Assembly (NCBI RefSeq): GCF_046250175.1 | Contig: NZ_CP176468.1 | DNA: 64,000 nt | Strand: one strand, 5' to 3' | From: Psychromonas sp030397575 | GTDB taxonomy: Bacteria > Pseudomonadota > Gammaproteobacteria > Enterobacterales > Psychromonadaceae | Shown here: positions 10,101-17,800 of the stretch, piece after piece | Layout: the number at the start of each line of letters is the position of its first letter | Numbering within the stretch: position 1 is the stretch's first letter | Translations under genes and position numbers: made by a program | Notes under the pieces: model-generated | Seen by the model: only the letters and a program-made list of their open reading frames with translations | The model's database searches: none | What the model was told of the DNA's origin: nothing

Positions 10101-12333
10101 CCAACTTGTTGATTTACCATCGCTTGATGAAGCGATTATTGCAGACATTATGTCTGCTCAACAATGGCAATCTGTTATCTATTTACATCCTAAAACGAAT
10201 GCACCAGGTATTGATTTTGATGAACAAGCTAAACAAGGACTGCAACTGGTGTTTTTGTTGGCAAAGTTATGTAAATTAAACCAATTAAATAATGAAGTCC
10301 GTGCATCATTTTTAGTGGTGACACGTCAAGGTGGCGACTTTGCAACAAACAATTTAGAAAGCAAAGCAGATTTAGTACAGGGTGGTTTATCTGGATTAGT
10401 AAAAACCTTAGCGCAAGAGTGGAACAAGGTTTTCTGTCGTATCGTTGATCTGCCTTGTAAATTTACAACCAGTAAAGTCTCTAAGATAGTCGTGTCTGAG
10501 CTTAATGATAAAGCTACTTTGCCTACAGAAGTGGGTTATAACAGTGAAGGGCGATTAACTTTAGTGGCACAGAAAACCGACAGCTACCAATTAACTGATG
10601 GTCAGTCGATTAATCAAGAGTCTGTTTTCTTGGTTAGTGGTGGTGCAAAAGGGGTGACAGCACATTGTGTTATCGAACTTGCTAAGCAGCATCAATCTAA
10701 ATTTATTTTATTGGGTCGTTCGCAGTATCAAGCTGATGAAGGGGCCTGGTCAATGGGAATAGACACTGACGTTGATCTTAAAAAAGCTGCCATGCAACAT
10801 TTGTTGAATACAGGTCAAAAACCAAACCCAAAATCAGTGAAACAGTTAATTAACTCTGTATTAGCTAACCGTGAGATTAAGCAAACCTTACATGCTATTT
10901 CGTTAGCTGGTGGGGTGGCTGAATATGTTGCGGCAGATGTGTGTGATAAACAAGCATTACAGACAGCAGTCGCTCCGATTACCACCTTGTGGGGGAGTAT
11001 TACAGGGGTTATTCATGGTGCAGGTGTATTAGCGGATAAATTAATTGAAGATAAGACATTAAGCGAGTTTGAACAGGTTTATAGCACTAAAATTGATGGA
11101 TTAGCGGCTTTGTTGTCTTGTTGCGAAATGGACAAGTTAACGCATCTTGCACTATTCTCTTCGGCAGCAGGTTTCTATGGTAATCCAGCACAATCTGATT
11201 ACGCGATTGCTAACGAAATTTTGAATAAAACCGCTTACCGCTTTAAAGCTTTGTACCCAGCAGTACAAGTGTTGAGTTTTAACTGGGGGCCTTGGGACGG
11301 TGGTATGGTCACAGCAGAGTTAAAACATATGTTTAATCAGCGTGGTGTGTACATTATTCCAGTTGAATCGGGTGCTAAATTGTTTGCTAGTGAGCTTGCA
11401 GCAGTAGATAACCGCTGCGTACAGGTTGTGGTTGGTACAGATATGTCTGGCTCTGATAATGAACCTGAGTCGATAAAGGTTGATGGTCAAATTATCAAGG
11501 TATTTAATCATCAAGAAAGTATGCTGTTATCTGATCATCAAATCGCTGGCCAGCCTGTCTTACCAACAGTATGTGCAATGGCATGGTTGAAATCAGCCTG
11601 TGAACAACAGTACCCTGATTATCAATACCAAGGTGTTAAAGATTTTAAATTGTTTAAAGGCGTTGTGTTCGATGGGGCACATGCGGAACAATTTATGCTG
11701 GACACTAAACTAGTAGAGCGATCTGACACACAATTAAATGTAGAAGTATTGGTAAGTAGCAAAACGGCACAGGGCAAATTGGTTTATCATTACCAGGGAA
11801 TAGTGACCTTGGTTAAACCATTGGATGGCGGATTGTCATTGAAAGAGCACCAGACAATATTGCCTGAATTTGTTAAAAAACAATCCCAAGAAGCCGCTGA
11901 ATTATATGCTGACGGCAGCTTGTTCCATGGTCAAAGCTTACAAGGTATTCAACATATTCATCAATTGGATGAAACTGGTTTACTACTTGAGTGCGCTATT
12001 GAAATGGCAGCAAACCAAGGTAACGGAGAGTTTGATCTCAATGAGACTAATGTGGCTGCTAATGATTTAGTCTATCAAGCCTTATTAGTCTGGACCAGCA
12101 AACAGTTAGGGACTGGTAGCTTACCAACCAGTACAGGAAGCTGGGATGTGTTTCGTGAAGTTAAATTAGGTGAGCACTTCTTTATTAAGCTAATCGTGAC
12201 TAAACAGCAAGGACAAAGCGTATTTGGTGATTTACTATTGATTGATCAAGCGAATAAAGTGATTAGTCAGATAAGCGCTGCGGAAGTAACTTGTAGCCCG
12301 AGCTTATCAGAATTATTTAAGGCCAGCGCTTAA
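4102..12333 (+). CDS. pfaA: PUFA synthase subunit PfaA (KS-MAT-ACPx7-KR-DH-like)
   Basis: 2743 residues from ATG 4102, which has GGAG seven bases upstream; the earlier in-frame ATG at 4084 lacks a ribosome site. Domains in order: ketosynthase (about 20-470, active Cys223 in DAACAGS, His motifs EAHGTGT and VGHTKAA); malonyl-CoA acyltransferase (about 595-880, FSGQGSQ, Ser696 in GHSFGEL); a charged Val/Glu/Lys linker near 990-1010; seven ACPs (1204 to about 1900, each with LGIDS, phosphopantetheine serines from Ser1234 to Ser1857); ketoreductase (about 2170-2440, GGAKGV, Tyr2367 in SDYAIAN); and a C-terminal pseudo-dehydratase fold beginning near 2470. It condenses malonyl units and performs the keto-reduction step in iterative EPA/DHA synthesis. 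Seven ACPs is at the high end for such proteins. Confidence 0.97.
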   Translation: MSKKQNTNTAADKRINSRLQETPIAIVGMASVFAESKNLGQFWETIVNSVNGIQDVPEDRWAIDDYYSADKKEADKSYCKRGGFLPEIDFDPMEFGLPPNLLELTDITQLMALVTARDVIADAGLSVEGNVDRDKMGIILGVGGGQKQGGQLMSRLQGPVLEKVLKASGVSEDDTNVIVDKFKKAYIPWEENSFPGMLGNVIAGRIANRFNLGGTNCVVDAACAGSLAAIKMAVSDLLEYRSDMMLSGGICCDNSPFMYMSFSKTPAFTDGDCIRPFDDKSNGMMIGEGVGMIALKRLEDAERDGDRIYSVIKGIGSSSDGKFKSIYAPRPEGQLKALKRAYQDAGFDPKTCGLIEAHGTGTKAGDAAEFRGLELLFSENNEQKQHVALGSVKSQVGHTKAAAGTAGLIKAALALHHKVLPPTINVDLPNKNLDIENTPLYINTETRPWMQRVDGVKRQAGISSFGFGGTNFHLVLEEYSQQHQHAYRLNEVAQSFLIAADNKAQLIEILTAQHQALKVGQDNQPYAYNQFIIDFPVRKIAADQVRCGFVANDVNHAKQLLTQAIDKLTTDQSEQWSMPTGIYYQQQAINSKGKVVALFSGQGSQYVNMGRELVCHFPTMMASQVAMDKQFALSSTGKVSDVLYPIPVFDASKKAQQEQTLRLTEYAQPAIGSLSVGLFNTFKQAGFKPDFTAGHSFGELTALWAAGVYSEYDYMQLAIARGQAMSAPNQVDFDAGAMAAVIGEVALVEIEIAEIAGVSIANYNAHNQAVIAGSKIAILDASTKLTKLGLKVIELPVSAAFHTPLVEHAQQPFAKAIDQVKFAKPTINVFANGTGEAHSEQPQKIKAALKGHILESVQFSKQIENLYKAGGRIFVEFGPKNVLTGLVDNILQDKSDVVSIATNGNTKQSADIQLRLAAVQLAVLGVELDNIDPYSAVSRPTVAPKKSPLAMKLSGAAYVSPKTKQAFQDALTDNWKIGNNQQPVTEVKEVIKEVIVEKVVEKMIYVDSEGKPLADQSAVATQPTDTLNTQISANDIQDSVKRLIEHQSQLLSVHQAYLEGPNQYADTFKTVLTAQAGQQKLPEGLDKTLSMYHDFQTETLRVHETYLNNQTENMQHMLSRVSDNKGDNPQQVAPVNELQKSPDLQSGNKPLTTNLSLQEQLQATHDTVKGVQTSPVRKVQQNTVDDKVSPLSGEIASNQAIADTMLAVVADKTGYPTEMLELSMDMEADLGIDSIKRVEILGAVQDQVTDLPELDAEQLAQMRTLEEIVVYMNSVMGDTQNMPASVATANPPLGNTTANSVDAQLIEQIMLAVVADKTGYPTEMLELSMDMEADLGIDSIKRVEILGAVQDQVTDLPELDAEQLAQMRTLEEIVVYMNSVMGDTLNKPASVTTANNPLGNTTANSVDAQLIEQTMLAVVADKTGYPTEMLELSMDMEADLGIDSIKRVEILGAVQDKVTDLPELDAEQLAQMRTLEEIVVYMNSVMGNTLNKPASVTTANNPFSNTTPNSVDAQLIEQTMLAVVADKTGYPTEMLELSMDMEADLGIDSIKRVEILGAVQDQVTDLPELDAEQLAQMRRLEEIVVYMNSVMGDTLNMPVNAATANNSLGNTTANSVDAQLIEQTMLAVVADKTGYPTEILELSMDMEADLGIDSIKRVEILGAVQDQVTDLPELDAEQLAQMRTLEEIVVYMNSVMGDTLNMPVNAATENNSLGNTTANSVDAQLIEQTMLAVVADKTGYPTEMLELSMDMEADLGIDSIKRVEILGAVQDQVADLPELDAEQLAQMRTLEEIVAYMNSVMGVTNANTVQATEEAPQTIDVEHIERTMLSVVADKTGYPTEMLELSMNMEADLGIDSIKRVEILGGVQDQISALPELDAEQLSQMSTLAEIVNYMHSVQADNTSVITVNTFSHASYVPLTETFEPAPSATVAIKKLSALEYDDSSVKGETDGSKQLLLVNDGLDSCVLTANELIKAGWKVTVLTPHWIKVKLTKQFDQQIQLVDLPSLDEAIIADIMSAQQWQSVIYLHPKTNAPGIDFDEQAKQGLQLVFLLAKLCKLNQLNNEVRASFLVVTRQGGDFATNNLESKADLVQGGLSGLVKTLAQEWNKVFCRIVDLPCKFTTSKVSKIVVSELNDKATLPTEVGYNSEGRLTLVAQKTDSYQLTDGQSINQESVFLVSGGAKGVTAHCVIELAKQHQSKFILLGRSQYQADEGAWSMGIDTDVDLKKAAMQHLLNTGQKPNPKSVKQLINSVLANREIKQTLHAISLAGGVAEYVAADVCDKQALQTAVAPITTLWGSITGVIHGAGVLADKLIEDKTLSEFEQVYSTKIDGLAALLSCCEMDKLTHLALFSSAAGFYGNPAQSDYAIANEILNKTAYRFKALYPAVQVLSFNWGPWDGGMVTAELKHMFNQRGVYIIPVESGAKLFASELAAVDNRCVQVVVGTDMSGSDNEPESIKVDGQIIKVFNHQESMLLSDHQIAGQPVLPTVCAMAWLKSACEQQYPDYQYQGVKDFKLFKGVVFDGAHAEQFMLDTKLVERSDTQLNVEVLVSSKTAQGKLVYHYQGIVTLVKPLDGGLSLKEHQTILPEFVKKQSQEAAELYADGSLFHGQSLQGIQHIHQLDETGLLLECAIEMAANQGNGEFDLNETNVAANDLVYQALLVWTSKQLGTGSLPTSTGSWDVFREVKLGEHFFIKLIVTKQQGQSVFGDLLLIDQANKVISQISAAEVTCSPSLSELFKASA
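7711..9807 (+). repeat. Seven tandem ACP repeats, 315-bp period, inside pfaA
   Basis: Units begin at 7711, 8026, 8341, 8656, 8971 and 9286, exactly 315 bp (105 codons) apart, and a seventh, more diverged unit begins at 9580 (294 bp). The first six are nearly identical at DNA level including linkers. Linkers 2 and 3 share NKPASVTTANNP and linkers 4 and 5 share NMPVNAAT, which shows recent pairwise duplication or gene conversion. Unit 7 differs in linker and in many third codon positions. Confidence 0.97.
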
Positions 12334-12335
12334 TC

Positions 12336-14831
12336 ATGTTAGCGGTATTGGGCATTGAGGTAAACATTAGCTCAAATAGCAATGAGCAGATTGCTATTGA
12401 TGCATTTGATTACTATTTATACCAAGGTTTGAAAATAGATACTCGACCTGAACCCCGTGCTGATAAGTTGATTTCGGCACTGAATGTATTAAGTGACAAA
12501 CTATTAGTGAACAATCATCTTAATCGTTCACAGGTTAAAGTGGTTATCTGTAATGCTAAAAACGATAACATTCAATCATTTACAAATACATTTTCAGATG
12601 TACTTTACTGTGAATCACTTAGTGATGCCTTGAATGTTTGTTCTCAGGTGTCCGTTGAGCAATCTAAAGCAACTATACTAATGAGTGTTGATGGTCGCGA
12701 TTTAAATGCTTGTGCTGCTATTTTAATTAGCACGCAACATGCATTTCAAGATGTTAATTCACAATTAAGTCAGTGCCATTGTTATGCTTATATTAATGCG
12801 CAAAGTATCGTGAATAGTGCGTTTGATGCAACAGCGAAAAGCCAACTAATTGAACAGCATATTTATGATTTTTTCGTTCGTAATAGTTCAAATTACGAGC
12901 AAATCGAATCAATCATTATCAATCAATCCATGTCGTCGATTTCAGCTGACGAACATGCGCAACACTGCTTATCGCTAAGTTATATAGATGGGCAGCAAAG
13001 CGCCTCTACAGATAAATGCACACTGTTAACTAGTATCGATTGTTATGATAGTGAAGATGCTGACTTTATGGCCTTGCTTAGCCTAATTTCAACTGTGCTA
13101 TGTGTCGATCAACAATATCGCTTAGGTTATTGTGCTGATTTGTTATCAAGATCGGAGCCTACTGACTCAATCGCTGAAAAATGCGCCGATTTACCTTATT
13201 ATTTATTATCTGAATCAACAAGTTATTTACCTCAATGCGCTAATCAAATAAGGCAGTTGGTATTGAGCTTTGTAGCAGAGCATTCACATCAATTAGTATT
13301 AGTGTCTAATAGTGATTCCTCTAATAACAAGCAAATTGAGCCTAATTACAACAATGGTTTCCTAGCGCAACAAAAGATGAAACCAATTATATTTAAAAGT
13401 ACTTCAGTACAACAATTAATTGAAGCGTTACACTGCTGTGAACAATCTATTTCTCGAACCGCACAGAGCTTTACACAATTTAGCGAAAATCATCTTAGAC
13501 ATGGTCACTTTAAACACCAAAGTCTGCAATTTAACCAAAATCAACAAGGTTATTATTGCTTAGTCTTATTAGCTGATTGTTTTGAACAGCTAATTGCACA
13601 AATAGTATTAGCTTGTAATGGACTACCAAAAGCAATTAGTAATAAACAAGTCTGGAAAACCCCGCTGGGCAGTTATTGTAGTGGTCACTTGGTTGAAGAA
13701 AATCAGTATAAAAAGCCACTCAGTTTTGTCTATCCAGGTGTGGGTGCTTTATATGTCAATATGGGAAAAGATCTATTACGTTTATTCCCGCATTCGCATC
13801 AAGCACTAAACCTGATGAGCTCTGATTTATCTCGTAGCTTACAAGATCTATTGATCACACCTAGACACCTAAAGGTTAGTGACGAGCATCCCCTTCAAGA
13901 CCAACAAAATTTAAGACGAAGTTTGGCAAATATTGCTGAAGCAGGTGTTAGTTATGCCTATTTACTTACCCATATATTTCAATGTGGACTGTCCTTAAAT
14001 GCGAGCAGTGCAGCAGGGTATAGTATGGGAGAAGTGAGTATGTTTGCCGCACTAGGTTGCTGGAAAAACCCAGATTTATTGAGCGAACGATTACGTCAAA
14101 GCCCTATTTTTACTGAGCAATTAGCGGGGCCTTTAAAGCGCCTGGATCTGGCTTGGGGTGAAGCAAAAAATGGTAATGAAAATGCATGGGAGTCATTTCA
14201 TATTAAAGTCGGGTTAATGCAGGTCAACGCTATTATTGCTGAATACCCGCGCGTTTACATTACTATTCGTAACACGCCTGAAAGCTTAGTGATTGCAGGT
14301 GAACCCAAGCAATGTTTAGCGCTAGCTAAGCAGTTAGGGGTGAGGGCAATTGCATTGAATGTACCTAATATTATTCATTGTGAATTATCTCGGAGTGAAT
14401 ATCAGCGAATGCAATCGATGTACTCGTTACCTGTCCAGCAAAAATTAGCTTGTCAGCTATTTTCTACTTCTTGTTATTTACCTGTACCCATCACTGAAAA
14501 AGCGATCGCCGTTAGTATCAGCAAATGCCTAACCGAGTTTGTCGATTTTCCACGTTTAATTAAAAATATTTATGCTACTGGAGAACGTGTGTTTATTGAA
14601 ATGGGGGCAGGAAAGTCGTTAAGCACATGGATTGAAAGGATTTTAAAGAGTAATCAAGGTTCTGTAACCTGTTTGTCAGTAAATCAGAAAAATTTAGACG
14701 ATTATACTGCAATTCTCAAAACTGTGGCGACATTAGTCAGTCTGGGTTATCCAGTGAATTTACAGCCTTTTTATAACGGAACGTTAGTACGTCCGGTGAA
14801 TAAAATAGCTGAATCCGTATTAGTATCATAG
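12336..14831 (+). CDS. pfaB: PUFA synthase subunit PfaB (acyltransferase)
   Basis: 831 residues; ATG follows the pfaA stop by two bases, so translation is probably coupled. The first 440 residues are poorly conserved and rich in Ser, Gln and Asn, with no intact catalytic motif seen; this is where some PfaB proteins keep a remnant ketosynthase. The C-terminal acyltransferase spans about 455-800, with the FVYPGVGALYVNMG start motif and nucleophile Ser563 in GYSMGE. A late FIEMGAGKSLSTW matches the end of AT domains. Work on Moritella and Shewanella genes identified PfaB as the subunit that sets whether DHA or EPA is made; which applies here cannot be read directly. Confidence 0.93.
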   Translation: MLAVLGIEVNISSNSNEQIAIDAFDYYLYQGLKIDTRPEPRADKLISALNVLSDKLLVNNHLNRSQVKVVICNAKNDNIQSFTNTFSDVLYCESLSDALNVCSQVSVEQSKATILMSVDGRDLNACAAILISTQHAFQDVNSQLSQCHCYAYINAQSIVNSAFDATAKSQLIEQHIYDFFVRNSSNYEQIESIIINQSMSSISADEHAQHCLSLSYIDGQQSASTDKCTLLTSIDCYDSEDADFMALLSLISTVLCVDQQYRLGYCADLLSRSEPTDSIAEKCADLPYYLLSESTSYLPQCANQIRQLVLSFVAEHSHQLVLVSNSDSSNNKQIEPNYNNGFLAQQKMKPIIFKSTSVQQLIEALHCCEQSISRTAQSFTQFSENHLRHGHFKHQSLQFNQNQQGYYCLVLLADCFEQLIAQIVLACNGLPKAISNKQVWKTPLGSYCSGHLVEENQYKKPLSFVYPGVGALYVNMGKDLLRLFPHSHQALNLMSSDLSRSLQDLLITPRHLKVSDEHPLQDQQNLRRSLANIAEAGVSYAYLLTHIFQCGLSLNASSAAGYSMGEVSMFAALGCWKNPDLLSERLRQSPIFTEQLAGPLKRLDLAWGEAKNGNENAWESFHIKVGLMQVNAIIAEYPRVYITIRNTPESLVIAGEPKQCLALAKQLGVRAIALNVPNIIHCELSRSEYQRMQSMYSLPVQQKLACQLFSTSCYLPVPITEKAIAVSISKCLTEFVDFPRLIKNIYATGERVFIEMGAGKSLSTWIERILKSNQGSVTCLSVNQKNLDDYTAILKTVATLVSLGYPVNLQPFYNGTLVRPVNKIAESVLVS

Positions 14832-14840
14832 AGAGTATTT

Positions 14841-17800
14841 ATGGAAAACATTGCCATTGTTGGTATCGCAAATCTATTTCCAGGCTCAAGTGCACCAGAA
14901 GAGTTTTGGCAACAATTATTACAAAAACAAGATAATCGCACAGCCATTACAGAGCATGAGTTAGGTGTTAAACCAGAGCAGTACTTAGGTAAAAAGGGCG
15001 ACAACGATAAATATTACTGTCTATATGGCGGTTATGTTCGTGACTTCGAGTTTGATGCTGAGGAGTTTTTACCAGCTACAGATTCATCCTTTAGTGTTGA
15101 TGACTTGCACCAATTGGATGATTTGCATCAATGGTCTCTTTACGTGACTAAACGTGCCTTGCAAGATGCTGGTTATTGGCAAAGTGAAAAATTGAAGCAG
15201 TGTGGTTTAATTTTAGGTAATTTATCATTCCCAACAAAACGCTCTAATCATCTGTTTTTGGAATCTTATCGCCGAGTAGTTGAATTAGCTTTACAAGAAA
15301 CCCTTCACCCTAAATTCCAACTGTCGGCGTTTGCAGAACAGCAAAAAGTAAAACCGGAGAATGCCCTAGTAGGCGGCTATCCAGCCGCTTTATTAGCACA
15401 AGTTAATGGCTTAGGTGGTCAATACTTTGCGTTAGATGCTGCCTGTGCATCATCTTGTTACAGTGTCAAATTAGCCTGTGATTATTTACACACAGGAAAA
15501 GCAGATATGATGCTAGCTGGAGCGGTATCAGCAGCGGATTCATTATTTGTAAATATGGGATTTTCTATTTTCCAAGCCTTTCCAGAAAACAACCGCCACG
15601 CGCCATTTGATAAGGATTCTCAGGGGTTATTTGCAGCACAAGGTGCCGGTATGATGGTGCTTAAGCGACATAGTGATGCTATACGTGATGGGGATAAGAT
15701 CCATGCCGTCATTAAAGGTGGTGCGTTAACTAATGATGGAAAAGGGGAGTTTGTATTAAGTCCTAATAGCAAAGGACAAGTACTAGCATATCAAGAGGCT
15801 TACCGTAATGCCGAGGTTGATCCTAGACAAGTAGATTACATTGAATGTCATGCAACGGGGACACCTAAAGGTGATAAAGTTGAGCTTAGTTCGATGGAAC
15901 AATACTTTAGCGAATATCAACATAAGCCCTTACTTGGCTCTGCTAAATCAAACTTAGGGCATTTGTTGACAGCTGCAGGCATGCCGGGTATGACGAAAGC
16001 TATTTATGCTCTAAATAATGCGCTTATTCCGGCAACCATCAATGTGGATAATGCGATAAGCACACAAAAGGGTTATTTTTCAGCAACCCAAATTCCAACG
16101 CAAACCGTGGAGTGGCCGAAAACTGCTCACCAAAGAACAGCGGGGGTTAGCGTATTTGGGTTTGGTGGAAGTAATGCTCACTTGGTGCTACAACCAGGTA
16201 ATAGTGAGTATGTTGAAAACACACAGCCAATCAATCAAGTAGAAAAACTAGCTATAGTTGGAATGGATTGTCACTTTGGGCAAGTTGATAACATGCTGGC
16301 TTATCAGGAAGCGATTAACAACAAACAAGGCTGTTTCAGTGTTTTACCAACACAGCGTTGGCAGGGAATTGAAAAACAATCTTCAGTATTGAATCAAATT
16401 GGTCTAAACAATGCGCCTAAGGGTAATTATATTAGCCAGTTCGATATCGATTTTTTGCGTTTTAAAATACCGCCCAATGAGCAAGATAGTTTAATCGCAC
16501 AGCAATTATTAATGATGAAAGTGGCCGATAATGCTGCAAGAGACGCAGGCTTAGTTGCGGGTGGAAAAGTAGCAGTATTAGTGGCTATGGGATTGGAGTT
16601 AGATCTTCATCAGTATCGCGGCCGAGTTAATTTAGCAACTCAAATTGAACACAGTCTTGAGCAGATTGGGATAGAATTAACTGAGCAACAACAGTCGCAA
16701 TTGATTGAAATGAGTAAACAAAGTATTAATGATCCTGCACAGTTAAACCAATATACCAGTTTTATTGGTAATATTATGGCGTCACGTATTTCTGCGTTAT
16801 GGGATTTTAGTGGGCCTGCTTTTACCGTTTCTAGTGAAGAAAACTCAGTTTATAAATGTGTGGATATTGCTGATAATTTATTAAAAACCTCTGATATTGA
16901 GGCAGTGATTATTGCTAGTGTAGATCTTGCTGGTAGTTTTGAAAATATCAGTCTTCGCCAACAGTTTTTACCTGTCTCTGAACAAGCGGAAGTTGCTGTA
17001 ACAGCTAGGCAACAATCACAGTGGTTAGTTGGTGAAGGTGCCGGTGCATTTGTTGTCAAAGCCAGTGGTCAGGTTAAATCAGAGCAAGTCTACGCAAATA
17101 TTGATGCTTGTTTGTTTGCTAATCATAGTGACCCATTTAATCAAGAACAGCTAATTCATGCTACCTTGCAACAAGCCAAAATCACTGCACAGGATATTTG
17201 CCAAGTTGAAACCTTTGCTGTTGGTGATACAGAACAACTCGCTAACGAGCATGATACATTAGCACAAGCTTACCCAACTGCTGCCTTTGTATCCTCTAAG
17301 CAGTATGTTGGTCATTGCTACAATGCATCAGGTATGGCGAGTTTATTGTCTAGTGTTATTGCGTTACATAGTTACCAAGTTAAAGTGACTGATAACCAAA
17401 ACAACAAGTATGTAGCAGTGCATGGTTTAGGGCAAGATATGAGCGTTGCTCACTTGATTTTGTCTAATACACAAGCAGACAAAATGGTCAGCCTGTTACC
17501 GCAAGTTAAAACTAAATTAAGTTTAATGAAAACAGTGACTTTAGGTGGTAAATCTATCTTCAATGCAATACATGAGTTAAGAGATAGTGCTGAAATACAA
17601 ACTATACAAGAACAGTTTATTAAACATTTTACCCCTGCCACAGTACAGCCAATTAAGCAGCATCAGCGCGTGCAGAATACTGCATTGCAAAACAGTTTTG
17701 TAATGGATAAAACACAAGAAGCACCAATGAATAATAAGCCAATGACCATGACACAACAATCAGGTGAAATAGTACAAACTCAGGTGAGTGAGCAGATCTG